Below, one piece after another: positions 1 through 8,922 of a DNA stretch of 64,000 bases (position 1 is its first letter; each line of letters starts with the position of its first letter). The position numbers and the translations under genes are program-made. The stretch comes from an uncultured Rhodospira sp. (GTDB taxonomy: Bacteria > Pseudomonadota > Alphaproteobacteria > Rhodospirillales > Rhodospirillaceae). The stretch is taken from NCBI RefSeq assembly GCF_937138205.1, contig NZ_CAKZOT010000089.1, forward strand, positions 1 to 64,000, given 5' to 3'. Under the pieces are notes generated by a model that worked only from the letters and a program-made list of their open reading frames with translations, did no database searches and was not told where the DNA came from.

Positions 1-70
1 GTCAGCGCGCCATGCCAGCCCTTGAGTATGATCAGGATGCGTTTGTGACGCAGTAGGAATAAGGGCAATC

Positions 71-457
71 CGGTTTTTTCTTGATCGGGAGGGTCGCCTT
101 CGGGATCGCGCTTTGTTCGACCTCGCCATCGACAGCAAATTGCGGGGATGCGATCTCGTGAAGATCAAGATCGGGACGCTCGTTGCCGGACCGGAAATCC
201 GAACGCGGGGCATGGTGATACAACAGAAAACGGGGACGCCGGTGCAGTTCGAGCTGATGGCTGACGCCCGAGCGAGTCTGCTTGCATGGCTCGGGCGGCG
301 CGGTGGAACTGTGGACGACTTTGCCTTCCCCAGCCGGGTTGATCATGCGAACCACATCAGTACGCGGCAGTATGCCCGCCTTGTTGATGAGTGGGTTTCG
401 GCCATTGGCCTCCGACCCGAAGAGTATGGAACGCACTCTCTTCGACGGACCAAGGCC
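71..457 (+). pseudogene. Tyrosine recombinase (phage-type integrase) remnant
   Basis: This is the catalytic part of a site-specific recombinase. Reading from about 71, the frame gives AIRFFLDREGRLRDRALFDL and then the box-I arginine in SKLRGCDLV, as in plasmid and phage integrases that resolve or integrate DNA through a covalent tyrosine intermediate. The HSLRR motif (box II) is reached near 440. Homology stops just after RRTKA at about 457, so the second half of box II and the nucleophilic tyrosine are missing. An in-frame stop at 29-31 removes the N-terminal arm-binding domain. It therefore cannot be active. It probably marks the edge of an old insertion next to the restriction-modification gene further right. 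The family is clear; the exact ends are approximate. Confidence 0.75.
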
Positions 458-516
458 CAATGCGGTCATGTGCCGGTCCAGTTCGGACACTGGGGCAAAT
501 GGTGATGCGGTGCTAC

Positions 517-1341
517 TCACCCGATCAACCCGCCGTCAGGGGCAAAAAAAGGGTGCGGGCCGTCGAACCGCCCCACGGCGCTGAGGTGCGATGTCAGCAG
601 GCCGGCCGGATCGAGCCGGAACAGGCGGATCATGGGCGGGTCCATGGTGAACGACGGCGCGGCGTCTGGGTGGAAATCGAGCGTCACCGCGTGGGCCGGG
701 CTTGGCGCGATGCTGACCCCGATGCCGCGTATGGTGGTCTCGACGGCGCGGTGGACGTGGCCGCAGGCGACATGCCGCACCTGGGGATGACGCGCCAGGA
801 CCTCGAACAGCGCGTCGGCGGTGCGCAGGTTCTGGACGTCCATGTGGCACAATCCCGTTTCGAACGGGGGGTGGTGCTGGAAGATGAGGGTCGGCTTGGC
901 CGGGGCCTCGGCAAGGCGCGCGTCCAGCCACGCCAGACGCTCGGCACAGAGATGGCCGTGCGGCTGCCCCGGCACCGTGGTGTCCAGGCCGATCAGACGC
1001 AGCGGAAAGCGGTCCTCGACGACCAGGAGGAACGGGCCGGGGGCCGCCCGGCGGTCGATGCCCTCGGGGAAGGTCGCGCGCAACGAGGCGCGGTCGTCAT
1101 GGTTTCCGGGAACCGCAAGCCACGGCGCGCGCAAGGCGCCGAGCAGGTCCCGCAGGGCGGAGCTGTCTTCCGGCGTGCCTCCGTCGGTCAGGTCGCCGCT
1201 CAGAAGGACGGCGTCCACGGCCGGTCGCAGGGCGTTCAGGTGGTCGATGGCGCGGGCCAGAAAGTCCGCCGTGTCCACGCGGCCATAGGCGAGATGCCGG
1301 CCGGCCTTGATGTGCAAATCGGTCAACTGGGCGAGGATCAT
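517..1341 (-). CDS. CpdA/Icc-like metallophosphoesterase (cyclic nucleotide or phosphodiester hydrolase)
   Basis: A 274-residue calcineurin-fold phosphoesterase. The metal-binding blocks appear in order: DLH near residue 8, GDLTD near 50, GNHDD near 80, QHHPPF near 160 and GHVHR near 195. This is the pattern of the CpdA/Icc class, which hydrolyses 3',5'-cyclic AMP or glycerophosphodiesters. There is no signal peptide, so it should be cytoplasmic. Its ATG overlaps the stop of the preceding TOBE fragment by 4 bases, so the two were once co-transcribed as part of a transporter operon. The substrate cannot be read from sequence; given the transporter context a phosphodiester nutrient is as likely as cAMP. 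Confidence 0.85.
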   Translation of the reverse strand: MILAQLTDLHIKAGRHLAYGRVDTADFLARAIDHLNALRPAVDAVLLSGDLTDGGTPEDSSALRDLLGALRAPWLAVPGNHDDRASLRATFPEGIDRRAAPGPFLLVVEDRFPLRLIGLDTTVPGQPHGHLCAERLAWLDARLAEAPAKPTLIFQHHPPFETGLCHMDVQNLRTADALFEVLARHPQVRHVACGHVHRAVETTIRGIGVSIAPSPAHAVTLDFHPDAAPSFTMDPPMIRLFRLDPAGLLTSHLSAVGRFDGPHPFFAPDGGLIG

Positions 1342-1622
1342 GGGGCGGTGCCCGCCTCGGCCATCGAAGCGGGATCCATGCGGGCGTCAGGGCGCACCCG
1401 GACGGCCACCGACTGGCCATGATCGAAGGCGGTGCGCTCGCGCGTGTCCAGCACCACCGGCGCCTCGCCCGGTCCGGCCAGGATCAGGCGCGTGCGGTCG
1501 CCCAGGAAGAAGGCGGCCGTCACCGTGCCCGAGAAATCGGCCTCATCCGGGGCGACGATGTCGGCGTCCTCGGGCCGGAAGACCAAGTCGGGGTCGCGTT
1601 TCTCAATCGGGCGGGCGGTCAC
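1338..1622 (-). pseudogene. Orphan C-terminal TOBE domain of an ABC-transporter ATPase
   Basis: The 94 residues hold a FRPEDADIV stretch, a SGTVTAAFFLGDRTRL strand pair and an ending VAVRVRPDARM. This is the TOBE_2 regulatory domain found at the C-terminus of spermidine/putrescine-, iron- and glycerol-phosphate-type importer ATPases. Walker A, signature and Walker B motifs, roughly 250 residues, are absent. The restriction-modification gene ends at 1624 exactly where they should be. The GTG at 1622 is only the first start available, so expression is doubtful. It still overlaps the downstream phosphoesterase by ATGA. Interpretation: a transporter ATPase beheaded by insertion of the restriction gene, with loss of the 5' part. 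Confidence 0.75.
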
Positions 1623-1623
1623 G

Positions 1624-4600
1624 TCAAACAGCGGCCTCCAGTAGAGCGATTTCGTCTTCCGTCAGGTCAAACAGGTCATAGACAATGCTGTTGATGTGAG
1701 CTTCCGCCTGGGCAATGTCGGCGGTCAGCCGCGCGATCTCCGCTCGATCCCGGGTGATCCAGTCTTCCCAATCCGAGCGCTCGGCCAGAGGGATGTCGGC
1801 CTTGAACGCCTTCTTGACCTCGGCCCGGAAGGCGGCGAAGTCGGGCAGGGTCCACCATTCCTTGAGCTTGGTCGTCAGCTTCGGGTCACGATCGGGTGGG
1901 CAGAGGTCCGGGATGCGGCGTGCGAGTGCTGTTTGAAGCTCAAGGCGTTTCTTGGCTGCCCGTTGGCAAGCATCAGTCAGCTCGGCCAGCCTCGTCATCT
2001 CTCCTTCGCTGAGATCGGGTAGTACGGCTTGCTCCACGAATTGGGAGTGCATCTGATGGAACCCTCCCCGAACAGGAACACTGTTGCCGGTAATGGTGAA
2101 CCATGCCACTGTCGAATTCAGAAACGAAGCTAGCCATGCATCTGAAGAGCCAACAAAGTAACATTTATTGTTTGCGAAGTTTCCATTTTCCAACTGAAAT
2201 TGCGGTACATCGCAGAATTCGGGATAAAGAACTTTTGTGCCCTCAAAATGCGGGCGGTATGCCTCTTGTGCCTGTTGCAGTTCGAACCATTCCTGTTTCG
2301 TGGCTCGCTTCTCCAGCTTCTCCTTGAACGGCAACAGCCAATCCCGGATGGCGGGATAGTCATCGATCCTGATCCGGTTTTTCGGGGTGTAGATCAGCCA
2401 GAGCCCGCGCGGCTCGGCCCGCCAGCGTTTCAGGTCCTTTCCTTCCAGGAAGGGCTTCAGAAGGTCGGCGGACTTGGGGTCTTCGGCGCACAGGCGGTCC
2501 TTGGTCGGCGTGTCGATCACGAACGCCTCGTTCAGCCCCGTCACAACACCGCGTAGCGGTGACCCGTAGACGTCCTTCAGGGTCTTGCGCCCCGTCCTGA
2601 TCTTGTCGCGAAGCACGCGCAAGTCCGGGTTCTCAAGTTCCCATGACCCGCCCCCGAGCGCGCTTTGCGGATACGGCCCGGCGGCGGCCTCCCACGTTGA
2701 GAGGAAATTGTGCTCCGGCAGGGAGTCCACCTTCCAGAACCGCAGATGATGCCCTTTCGGGGCCGCGCCACGTTTCAGGGTCAGGATCGCCGGGTACGTG
2801 GTGACACCTTCAAAGACCTGCAGGTCACCAAAATCCACCACCGCCTGGATGGTGGCCTTGCGGAGCAGGTATTCCCGCAAGGGCCTGCCCGACCCCGTCT
2901 TGAAGAACGTGCTTGAAGAAATGAAGCCCAAACGCCCACCGTCTTTCAGCAGCCGCAGGCCACGCTCGTAGAAATAACAGTACAGATCCGCTCGGTCGGA
3001 AACGACTTCATATCGCTTTTCCAGATACGGCTTTAGAGCCTTCAGATGTTCCATTCGTACATAAGGCGGATTGCCCAGAACGACATCAAACCCACCTTCG
3101 GCGAAAACCTCGGGAAACGCCGAATCCCATGTAAACGGGTGATTCAGGTACGCAAAATTGCTGTCTTCAATTAAGCTGTCGCCCACATTTATACTGCCCG
3201 AAAGACTATCCAGCACCTTTCCGCGTCGCGCCGTCTTGATCCACAGTGAAAGTTTTGTGATCTCGACACTCTCATTGTTGACGTCGACACCAAACAAGTT
3301 GTTCGCCAGGATCTCGCTGTCGGGTATGTAGTTGAGGAGATCGCCGACATGCTCGGCCTTGGGCAAGAGGTCCTTGATTTTGTCATTCACGCGGGTCAAC
3401 TCGGCCTTCATGAAGTCGAACGCCATGACAAGGAAGACCCCGGACCCGCAGGCGGGATCGACAATCCGAAGCGTTTTCAGGCGCTCGCGATAGGCTTGCC
3501 ATGCTTCCAATTCGGCCGTTTTTCTCCGCCACGGGATATTGGCGTAGTTAGAAAGGTCGGCGCCTCTCCTGGCATGGTCTTGCACGATGCCGTGGAAGAT
3601 CTCTTCCAGGTATTTGCCCAGGGTTTCGGCGACGATGAAGCGCGCGATATAGTCGGGTGTGTAGACGACCCCGTCCCGCCTGCGCCGTCCGGTTGTACCA
3701 CTGGCCCTTTCCGTCTCTTCCTCTTCGCCGCGCGCGGCGGCCTGCAGGCGCTCAACGTCCGTGATCGATTGTTCGAAGATATGCCCGAGAACCGTGACAG
3801 AAATCTCGGAGGCAAAATCATAGGACCCGATTTTCTTAAAGTCCTCGCAGATTTCATCAGGCAAACAAAGCGAGTCGATTTGGCCGTCGGCATAGAACAA
3901 ACCACCATTGTAGCGCGGAATGTTCAACCCGGCGCTACCAAGGTCAATCGCACGAAAGAGCCCTTTGAAATTGTCCCAAACAGGCCTTGGGTTGTAGGGG
4001 TCACGGTTAGAAAATGCATCGCTTAGCGTATTGCTCGGCAACAGACCTGTATCTTCGGCAAAAGCGATAAACAGTATTCTATCAAGAATTTTCTGCGCAA
4101 CGGCGATGGCATCTAATTGATCAATAGATTTGTCCCCATCTTGTATGGCCCCAATCAGCCGCCCGCGTAGCGCCTTATAGTCCTGGTAAAGGCTGTCTGT
4201 GATGTCCTTGTCTTCTTGTCGGCTTTCTCTCAGCAGGTCCAGCGTGCGATCCGACAGCAGATTTTCCGCTGACAAGAGAAGCATGAACCGCGCGTACTGC
4301 TCGGGGTCCGTGAGCTGCTCCAGGCGGAAGGTTTCGTAGGCAGAGGTTCCTTCGCCAAAACCATACAGCCGGAGCTCCACCATGTTGGAGACCAGGACCC
4401 ATTTCACGCCACGCGCCTTTATGGCGTATTCCCATGCCTGTTGGACCGGACTCTTGCTCCGGCCTGGCATGATCGCATCAAGGTCGCGCGTGTCCGCCCC
4501 TTTCAGTTCAAATGGCGCCACGATATCAGGCGTCTTGCCACCAAACCGGCCAAGGGCGAGGTCGACGCTGCCCCGCAAGATCGCCTGTTCCGTCGAAACC

Positions 4601-4812
4601 GTGTAGCTTGCCCCGGCCGTGGGGCCACGGTAGCCAAGAACGCCTTCAACGATCTTGCTGGCAAACTCGCCGTGCAAGGCGGTTTCGTTGTGTGAATATA
4701 TTCGGCCAGAACGTATCATATCTGACCAGGACTCTAGTATAGCTAGGTGTTCGCTGGGAATATTTTCTGGCTTGAGTTGGCGGTTAATGGTTTTTCGGTT
4801 GAACAGGTGCAT
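1624..4812 (-). CDS. Type IIG (Eco57I-like) restriction-modification enzyme
   Basis: A single 1062-residue polypeptide carries both nuclease and N6-adenine methyltransferase functions. Near the N-terminus a PD-(D/E)xK-like site is visible: D84 in GSVDLA, then E102 and K104 in FELKGA. The methyltransferase part has the region around RRRDGVVYTP (about 378-386), SAM-binding motif I DPACGSG at 452-458 and catalytic motif IV NPPY at 581-584. The last 350 residues look like a TaqI-type target-recognition domain. No separate R, M or S gene is adjacent, as expected for type IIG. The gene is visibly AT-richer than its neighbours (for example 2100-2250 and 4000-4140), which points to horizontal acquisition. 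It replaces the body of an ABC ATPase gene. The recognition sequence cannot be inferred. Confidence 0.88.
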   Translation of the reverse strand: MHLFNRKTINRQLKPENIPSEHLAILESWSDMIRSGRIYSHNETALHGEFASKIVEGVLGYRGPTAGASYTVSTEQAILRGSVDLALGRFGGKTPDIVAPFELKGADTRDLDAIMPGRSKSPVQQAWEYAIKARGVKWVLVSNMVELRLYGFGEGTSAYETFRLEQLTDPEQYARFMLLLSAENLLSDRTLDLLRESRQEDKDITDSLYQDYKALRGRLIGAIQDGDKSIDQLDAIAVAQKILDRILFIAFAEDTGLLPSNTLSDAFSNRDPYNPRPVWDNFKGLFRAIDLGSAGLNIPRYNGGLFYADGQIDSLCLPDEICEDFKKIGSYDFASEISVTVLGHIFEQSITDVERLQAAARGEEEETERASGTTGRRRRDGVVYTPDYIARFIVAETLGKYLEEIFHGIVQDHARRGADLSNYANIPWRRKTAELEAWQAYRERLKTLRIVDPACGSGVFLVMAFDFMKAELTRVNDKIKDLLPKAEHVGDLLNYIPDSEILANNLFGVDVNNESVEITKLSLWIKTARRGKVLDSLSGSINVGDSLIEDSNFAYLNHPFTWDSAFPEVFAEGGFDVVLGNPPYVRMEHLKALKPYLEKRYEVVSDRADLYCYFYERGLRLLKDGGRLGFISSSTFFKTGSGRPLREYLLRKATIQAVVDFGDLQVFEGVTTYPAILTLKRGAAPKGHHLRFWKVDSLPEHNFLSTWEAAAGPYPQSALGGGSWELENPDLRVLRDKIRTGRKTLKDVYGSPLRGVVTGLNEAFVIDTPTKDRLCAEDPKSADLLKPFLEGKDLKRWRAEPRGLWLIYTPKNRIRIDDYPAIRDWLLPFKEKLEKRATKQEWFELQQAQEAYRPHFEGTKVLYPEFCDVPQFQLENGNFANNKCYFVGSSDAWLASFLNSTVAWFTITGNSVPVRGGFHQMHSQFVEQAVLPDLSEGEMTRLAELTDACQRAAKKRLELQTALARRIPDLCPPDRDPKLTTKLKEWWTLPDFAAFRAEVKKAFKADIPLAERSDWEDWITRDRAEIARLTADIAQAEAHINSIVYDLFDLTEDEIALLEAAV

Positions 4813-5113
4813 TGAGTAAAACCTAAATGATGTCGCAACTTAGAATACCGTTTGAGAGCATCTCGCCTTCGCCACAGTCCTGCGCGCCGCCTGCCCCGCC
4901 GTGAACGCCACAACACCGCCATGCGTGTCGGTCCTCGGTGGCTCCCTCATGACCGGAATCGTACGCCAGATGCGCGCCAAGGAAAACCCCGCTCGGCGCG
5001 GCGGCGAGTGTTACGAGGAGCCGACGGGGTCCTATTTGGCGACCACTGTCAGGCAGCCGACCAGTCGACACCCGATTCCGGCGCGCCGAACACACCCAGG
5101 CCGACGGTCAGGA
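4813..5113. other. Intergenic gap between the restriction gene and the ABC operon
   Basis: About 300 bases with no convincing gene. The first 50 bases next to the restriction gene are AT-rich and probably contain its promoter (reading leftwards). The rest returns to high GC. I find no remnant of the missing Walker-motif part of the disrupted ATPase here, so the insertion was accompanied by deletion. Confidence 0.5.
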
Positions 5114-6091
5114 TCATGCCACATGGCAAGCCACACCATGATCCGCGCCAATGGTCCGCATGGACGGGATCGCGTCCGCGCAGTCCGCGCGTGCGACGGG
5201 GCACCGGGTGCGGAAGACACAGCCCGATGGTGGTGCCAGGGGGCTGGGCATTTCCCCGACTAGGCGAAGACGTCGGCTCGCCGATGTCCGATGCGCGCGC
5301 GGGACCGGAACCGGGGCGGCGGAGAGTAGCGCCTGGGTGTATGGGTGGCGGGGCGAGCGGTACAGTTCCGCCGCCGGAGCCACTTCCACGATGCGGCCCA
5401 GGTACATGACCGCCACACGGTCGCTGATGTATTCCACCACCGACAGGTCGTGCGAGACGAACAGCATGGTCAGGTTCAGGTCGCGCTGAAGGTCAACCAG
5501 CAGGTTGATGACCTGGGCCTGAACCGAAACGTCCAGGGCCGACACCGGCTCGTCGGCGAAGATGAAGTCGGGGTCCACGGCCAGCGACCGGGCGATGCCG
5601 ATGCGTTGGCGTTGCCCACCGGAGAAGGCGTGGGGGTAGCGTCGCGCCTGCTCCGGGCGCAACCCGACTCGCTCCATCAGGGCCAGGACCCGTTCCGTAC
5701 GCTCGGCGCGGCTGCCCAGGCGATGGACGTCCAGCGGTTCGGAGATGATGTCATGGACCGTCATGCGAGGGTTTAAGGAGGCATCGGGGTCCTGGAACAC
5801 GACCTGCATACGGCGGCGCCAGCGGCGCAGCCGATGGCGGGGCAGGCGCAGCAAGTCGGTGCCCTCGACCAGCACGCGGCCGGCGGTCGGCTGCACGAGA
5901 CGCATCAGCGAGCGTCCGAGCGTACTCTTGCCCGAACCGCTCTCCCCGACCAACCCCAGCACCTCACCCCGGGCGATGGTCAGGCTGACGTCGTCCACGG
6001 CTTTGACGAGGCCACGCGGGCGCAGGGTTCCGCGCACGGGGAACCAAGTGCGCAGGCCCTGTGCGTCCAGAAATGGGGCCGTCGCCGTCAT
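5114..6091 (-). CDS. Peptide-type ABC transporter ATPase, DppF/OppF family
   Basis: Cytoplasmic nucleotide-binding subunit of a dipeptide/oligopeptide importer. It has Walker [10 protein letters not shown], the Q-loop VFQDPDASLNPR typical of the DppF/OppF branch, signature FSGGQRQRIGIARSL, Walker B FIFADEPVSALD, the H-switch FVSHDLSVV, and a C-terminal oligo-HPY tail (RHPYTQALL, then a Cys-bearing GCVFRTRCP). The ATG at 6091 overlaps the stop of the upstream ATPase by 4 bases, which is why I prefer it to the longer frame opening at 6145. It is the last gene of the operon. It should form a heterodimer with the upstream DppD-like subunit. Substrate unknown; see the phosphatase gene upstream. 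Confidence 0.92.
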   Translation of the reverse strand: MTATAPFLDAQGLRTWFPVRGTLRPRGLVKAVDDVSLTIARGEVLGLVGESGSGKSTLGRSLMRLVQPTAGRVLVEGTDLLRLPRHRLRRWRRRMQVVFQDPDASLNPRMTVHDIISEPLDVHRLGSRAERTERVLALMERVGLRPEQARRYPHAFSGGQRQRIGIARSLAVDPDFIFADEPVSALDVSVQAQVINLLVDLQRDLNLTMLFVSHDLSVVEYISDRVAVMYLGRIVEVAPAAELYRSPRHPYTQALLSAAPVPVPRAHRTSASRRLRLVGEMPSPLAPPSGCVFRTRCPVARADCADAIPSMRTIGADHGVACHVA

Positions 6092-7140
6092 TCCGCCGCC
6101 CCCAGTTGGGCTTGCGCAGTGGTTCCCGCCACACCATCGCACCACCGAAAACAGCGAACCGTGTGGCCGGTCGAGCTATTGACGGGCTCAGCGCTCGGTC
6201 GGGTGCGTTCGCAAGGATCGGGAACCGCACCGTCGCAGCGCGGCGCAAAGGCGCAGCCGGGCGGCATGGCCAGGGGATGGGGCACCACGCCTGGGATGGC
6301 CGACAGAGGGGCGCGTGTCGCGTCCGCCCGCCGATCCAGCCGGGGGATGGAGCGCAACAGGGCTGCCGTATACGGGTGCCGCGGGTTTGCGTACAAGTCC
6401 TCCACGGTGGCTTCCTCGACCGCCTGTCCGGCATACATGACCACTACACCGTCGGCCACCTCTGCCACCACGCTCAGGTCATGGGTGATGAACAGAACCG
6501 CCATGCCGATCTCTGACTGAAGATCGCGCACCAAGTCGAGGATTTGCGCCTGAATCGTGACATCCAGCGCGGTCGTGGGCTCGTCCATGATCAGCAGCGA
6601 GGGCTGGCACGACAGCGCCATCGCAATCATCACCCGCTGGCGCATACCGCCGGAGAGTAGGTGCGGATACGAGGTCAGGCGCTTTCGGGGCTCCGGGATG
6701 CCGACCCGCGCCAGGGTCTCCTCGGCAACGCCCCGAGCGGCGCGGTGTCCGAGTCCCTGGTGCAGGCGGACGGCCTCGGCGATCTGCTCGCCGATCTGAA
6801 GCACCGGGTTCAGCGAGGTCATGGGTTCCTGGAAGACCATGGCGATCTCGTTGCCCCGAATGGCGCGGCGGGTGCGCGCCGCCGCCGTCGCCAGATCCAC
6901 CGTGGCACCGTCGCGGCGCCGGAACATCAGTGTGCCGCGCTCAATGCGCCCGCCGCCGTGCTCGACCAGCCCCAGGATGGCCAGCGCCGTGACCGACTTG
7001 CCGGAACCGCTCTCCCCCACCAGGGCCAGGGTTTCGCCCGTGTCCACCGACAGGGACACGCCCCGGGTGCCATGGATCGTGCCGGCCTCGGACGAAAAGC
7101 CGACCCAGAGATCGTGAATGTCGAGCAGGGCCTGGGTCAT
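6088..7140 (-). CDS. Peptide-type ABC transporter ATPase, DppD/OppD family
   Basis: A 350-residue ATPase partner of the DppF-like subunit. Walker A GESGSGKS lies at residues 42-49, followed by the Q-loop [12 protein letters not shown], signature [12 protein letters not shown], Walker [13 protein letters not shown] and [12 protein letters not shown]. The C-terminal oligo-HPY region contains HPYTAALL and a Cys pair in GCAFAPRC, as usual in this branch. It starts 4 bases inside the end of the phosphatase gene (7137-7140) and ends overlapping the next ATPase, so all three are translationally coupled. Confidence 0.92.
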   Translation of the reverse strand: MTQALLDIHDLWVGFSSEAGTIHGTRGVSLSVDTGETLALVGESGSGKSVTALAILGLVEHGGGRIERGTLMFRRRDGATVDLATAAARTRRAIRGNEIAMVFQEPMTSLNPVLQIGEQIAEAVRLHQGLGHRAARGVAEETLARVGIPEPRKRLTSYPHLLSGGMRQRVMIAMALSCQPSLLIMDEPTTALDVTIQAQILDLVRDLQSEIGMAVLFITHDLSVVAEVADGVVVMYAGQAVEEATVEDLYANPRHPYTAALLRSIPRLDRRADATRAPLSAIPGVVPHPLAMPPGCAFAPRCDGAVPDPCERTRPSAEPVNSSTGHTVRCFRWCDGVAGTTAQAQLGAAE

Positions 7141-8819
7141 CCCGCGATCCTTTCCGTTGGCGGGCCGAGCCGATCCAGCAGGTCGGTCAGCGAAGCCACG
7201 CAGGCTGTTGGCGCGGGCACGGAAGCGCCGTCGATGTCGTCAAGCGTGGCGGTGTTGCCCGTTGCGACCAGAACCGAGCGGAGTCCCGCCGCTGCAGCGC
7301 CGGCGATGTCGGTTTCAAGGGTGTCGCCGACCATCAACACGCCGTGCGCCGGCAGGCCAAGCCGTTCCAGGGCGTGGTGGACGATATCGCGCGACGGTTT
7401 GCCGCCGATTTCCGCGCGCCGGCCGGTGGCGGTCTCCAGGAATGCGACCAGCGCGCCGCACTCCGGGTCCAACCCGTCCGCGCCCGGGATGGTGGGGTCC
7501 GGATTAGTGGCCACCAGCGCCGCTCCGGCGCGAACCAGACGGGCCGCCTCGGCCAGATCGCCCACCCGCAATGCTGGGTCGTAGCCCACCAACACCGCGT
7601 CGGGGGTTTGCGCACCAGGATCAATATCCAGGCCGGCGGCCCGAGCTTCCGCGTGCAGGGTCGCGGGTCCGAAAACCCGCACCCGATGCCGTCCGCGCGC
7701 GTCCAGGCCGCGACAGGTGGCCCAGCCGGCCGTGACGATTCTCTCGGCGGGCACCGGCATTCCAAGGCCCTTGAGTTTGGCCGCGGCGGTGATCGCCGTG
7801 GCGCGCGCGTTGTTGGTCAGCAACACGTAAGGCAGGCCGCGCGCGGTCAGGGCGTCCAGAAAGGCCGGGGCGTTGGGGATTGCCTCCGCGCCGCGATACA
7901 GCACGCCGTCCAGGTCGAGGATCAGCCCCGACACATCCCTCAGGTCCAGGGGCGCATCGGTTCGGCCACGTCGGTCCCGGGCCCGGGGCATGGCGGACAT
8001 CCGGGGCGTCCAGCGGGTCGCGGGCGCCCTGAGCGGGATCGTCATGTCCAGGGAATCCAGACCGGCCACGCGCAGGCGCACACGGTCGGCGCGGATGTCC
8101 AGGTCGGCCCAGGCCCCGCAGGCCCGGCCCGGGGTGGTGAAGCTCTCGGTCAGGGATTGCACGGTCAGGTAGGGAACGGCGTCGACGGTCTGAACGCTGT
8201 TCCAGTGGACATGGCCGGCAAGGCAAAGGGCGACGTGGCGGCTGTCCTCAATCACCCGGCGGATCTCCGCGTGCTCGGGGTAGGTCGCCATGTGCGGGTT
8301 GGAGTCAAAATAGTAGTTGCCGGCCATCGAGCCTCCACCCAGGGGAACATGGGTCAGCACGATTGCCGGGGTCTCTGCGGCGGCCAGAGTCTCGGCCAGC
8401 CATGTCAGGTCGGAGGGACGCGGACGGAACGGGTCTGGGTAGGGAATAAAGGTGTCCGCCTGCCACAGCACGAGGCGCCAGCCATTCGCCTCGATGACCC
8501 GGTGGCCCATGTCCTGTCCCAGGATGCGGGCGTTTTCGTCGACGCTCAGGGTCGCGACGTCATGATTGCCGACGATGTGGGCGCGCGGCACCTCCAGACC
8601 GTCGAACACGTCCGCCACACCGGCCATCAGCCGGCGGTCAGTGGCGTGATCGACGTCGGAGATGCGGTCGCCGAGATCCAAGACCAGATCCGGTCTTGCG
8701 CGGTTGGCCTCCCGGATCACCTGTTCCAGAAACGGCAGGGCGCGCGAGCCGATCTTCACGCCCGTGTCGGCCCCGTGGTGAATGTCGGTGACCACAGTCA
8801 GTCTGAGGGGTTCGGGCAT
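7137..8819 (-). CDS. Two-domain phosphatase: metallophosphoesterase fused to a HAD-IIA (NagD-type) phosphatase
   Basis: A 560-residue cytoplasmic protein combining two unrelated phosphatases. Residues 1-265 are a calcineurin-like metallophosphoesterase: TDIHHG with D12 and H14, LGDRISD at 49-55, GNHD at 84-87, LTHVPLGGG at 155-163 and GHVHW at 202-206. A short basic linker follows (about 266-295). Residues 298-550 are a HAD-superfamily IIA phosphatase: DLDGVLYRG at 302-310 with nucleophile D302 and D304, LLTNNARAT at 333-341, GGKPS at 472-476 and MVGDTLETDI at 496-505. It lies inside the transporter operon, between the binding protein and the ATPases. I infer that the imported substrate carries phosphodiester or phosphomonoester groups removed stepwise after uptake. 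Each domain is certain; the joint function is inference. Confidence 0.85.
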   Translation of the reverse strand: MPEPLRLTVVTDIHHGADTGVKIGSRALPFLEQVIREANRARPDLVLDLGDRISDVDHATDRRLMAGVADVFDGLEVPRAHIVGNHDVATLSVDENARILGQDMGHRVIEANGWRLVLWQADTFIPYPDPFRPRPSDLTWLAETLAAAETPAIVLTHVPLGGGSMAGNYYFDSNPHMATYPEHAEIRRVIEDSRHVALCLAGHVHWNSVQTVDAVPYLTVQSLTESFTTPGRACGAWADLDIRADRVRLRVAGLDSLDMTIPLRAPATRWTPRMSAMPRARDRRGRTDAPLDLRDVSGLILDLDGVLYRGAEAIPNAPAFLDALTARGLPYVLLTNNARATAITAAAKLKGLGMPVPAERIVTAGWATCRGLDARGRHRVRVFGPATLHAEARAAGLDIDPGAQTPDAVLVGYDPALRVGDLAEAARLVRAGAALVATNPDPTIPGADGLDPECGALVAFLETATGRRAEIGGKPSRDIVHHALERLGLPAHGVLMVGDTLETDIAGAAAAGLRSVLVATGNTATLDDIDGASVPAPTACVASLTDLLDRLGPPTERIAG

Positions 8820-8922
8820 GGCGGAACGGTCCTGGGCCGGACGGTTGATTGCAACACGGCGGGCGAGGCGGAGACGGCGCCGGGCCAGCCCGTGCGGAGG
8901 CCGGCCCGGTTCCGGGTGAGGG

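Noticed and set aside
391..1422. Long plus-strand frame of 343 codons opposite the phosphoesterase
   Set aside because: It is antisense to a gene with clear metallophosphoesterase motifs and has the Arg/Gly-rich look of a GC-rich shadow frame.
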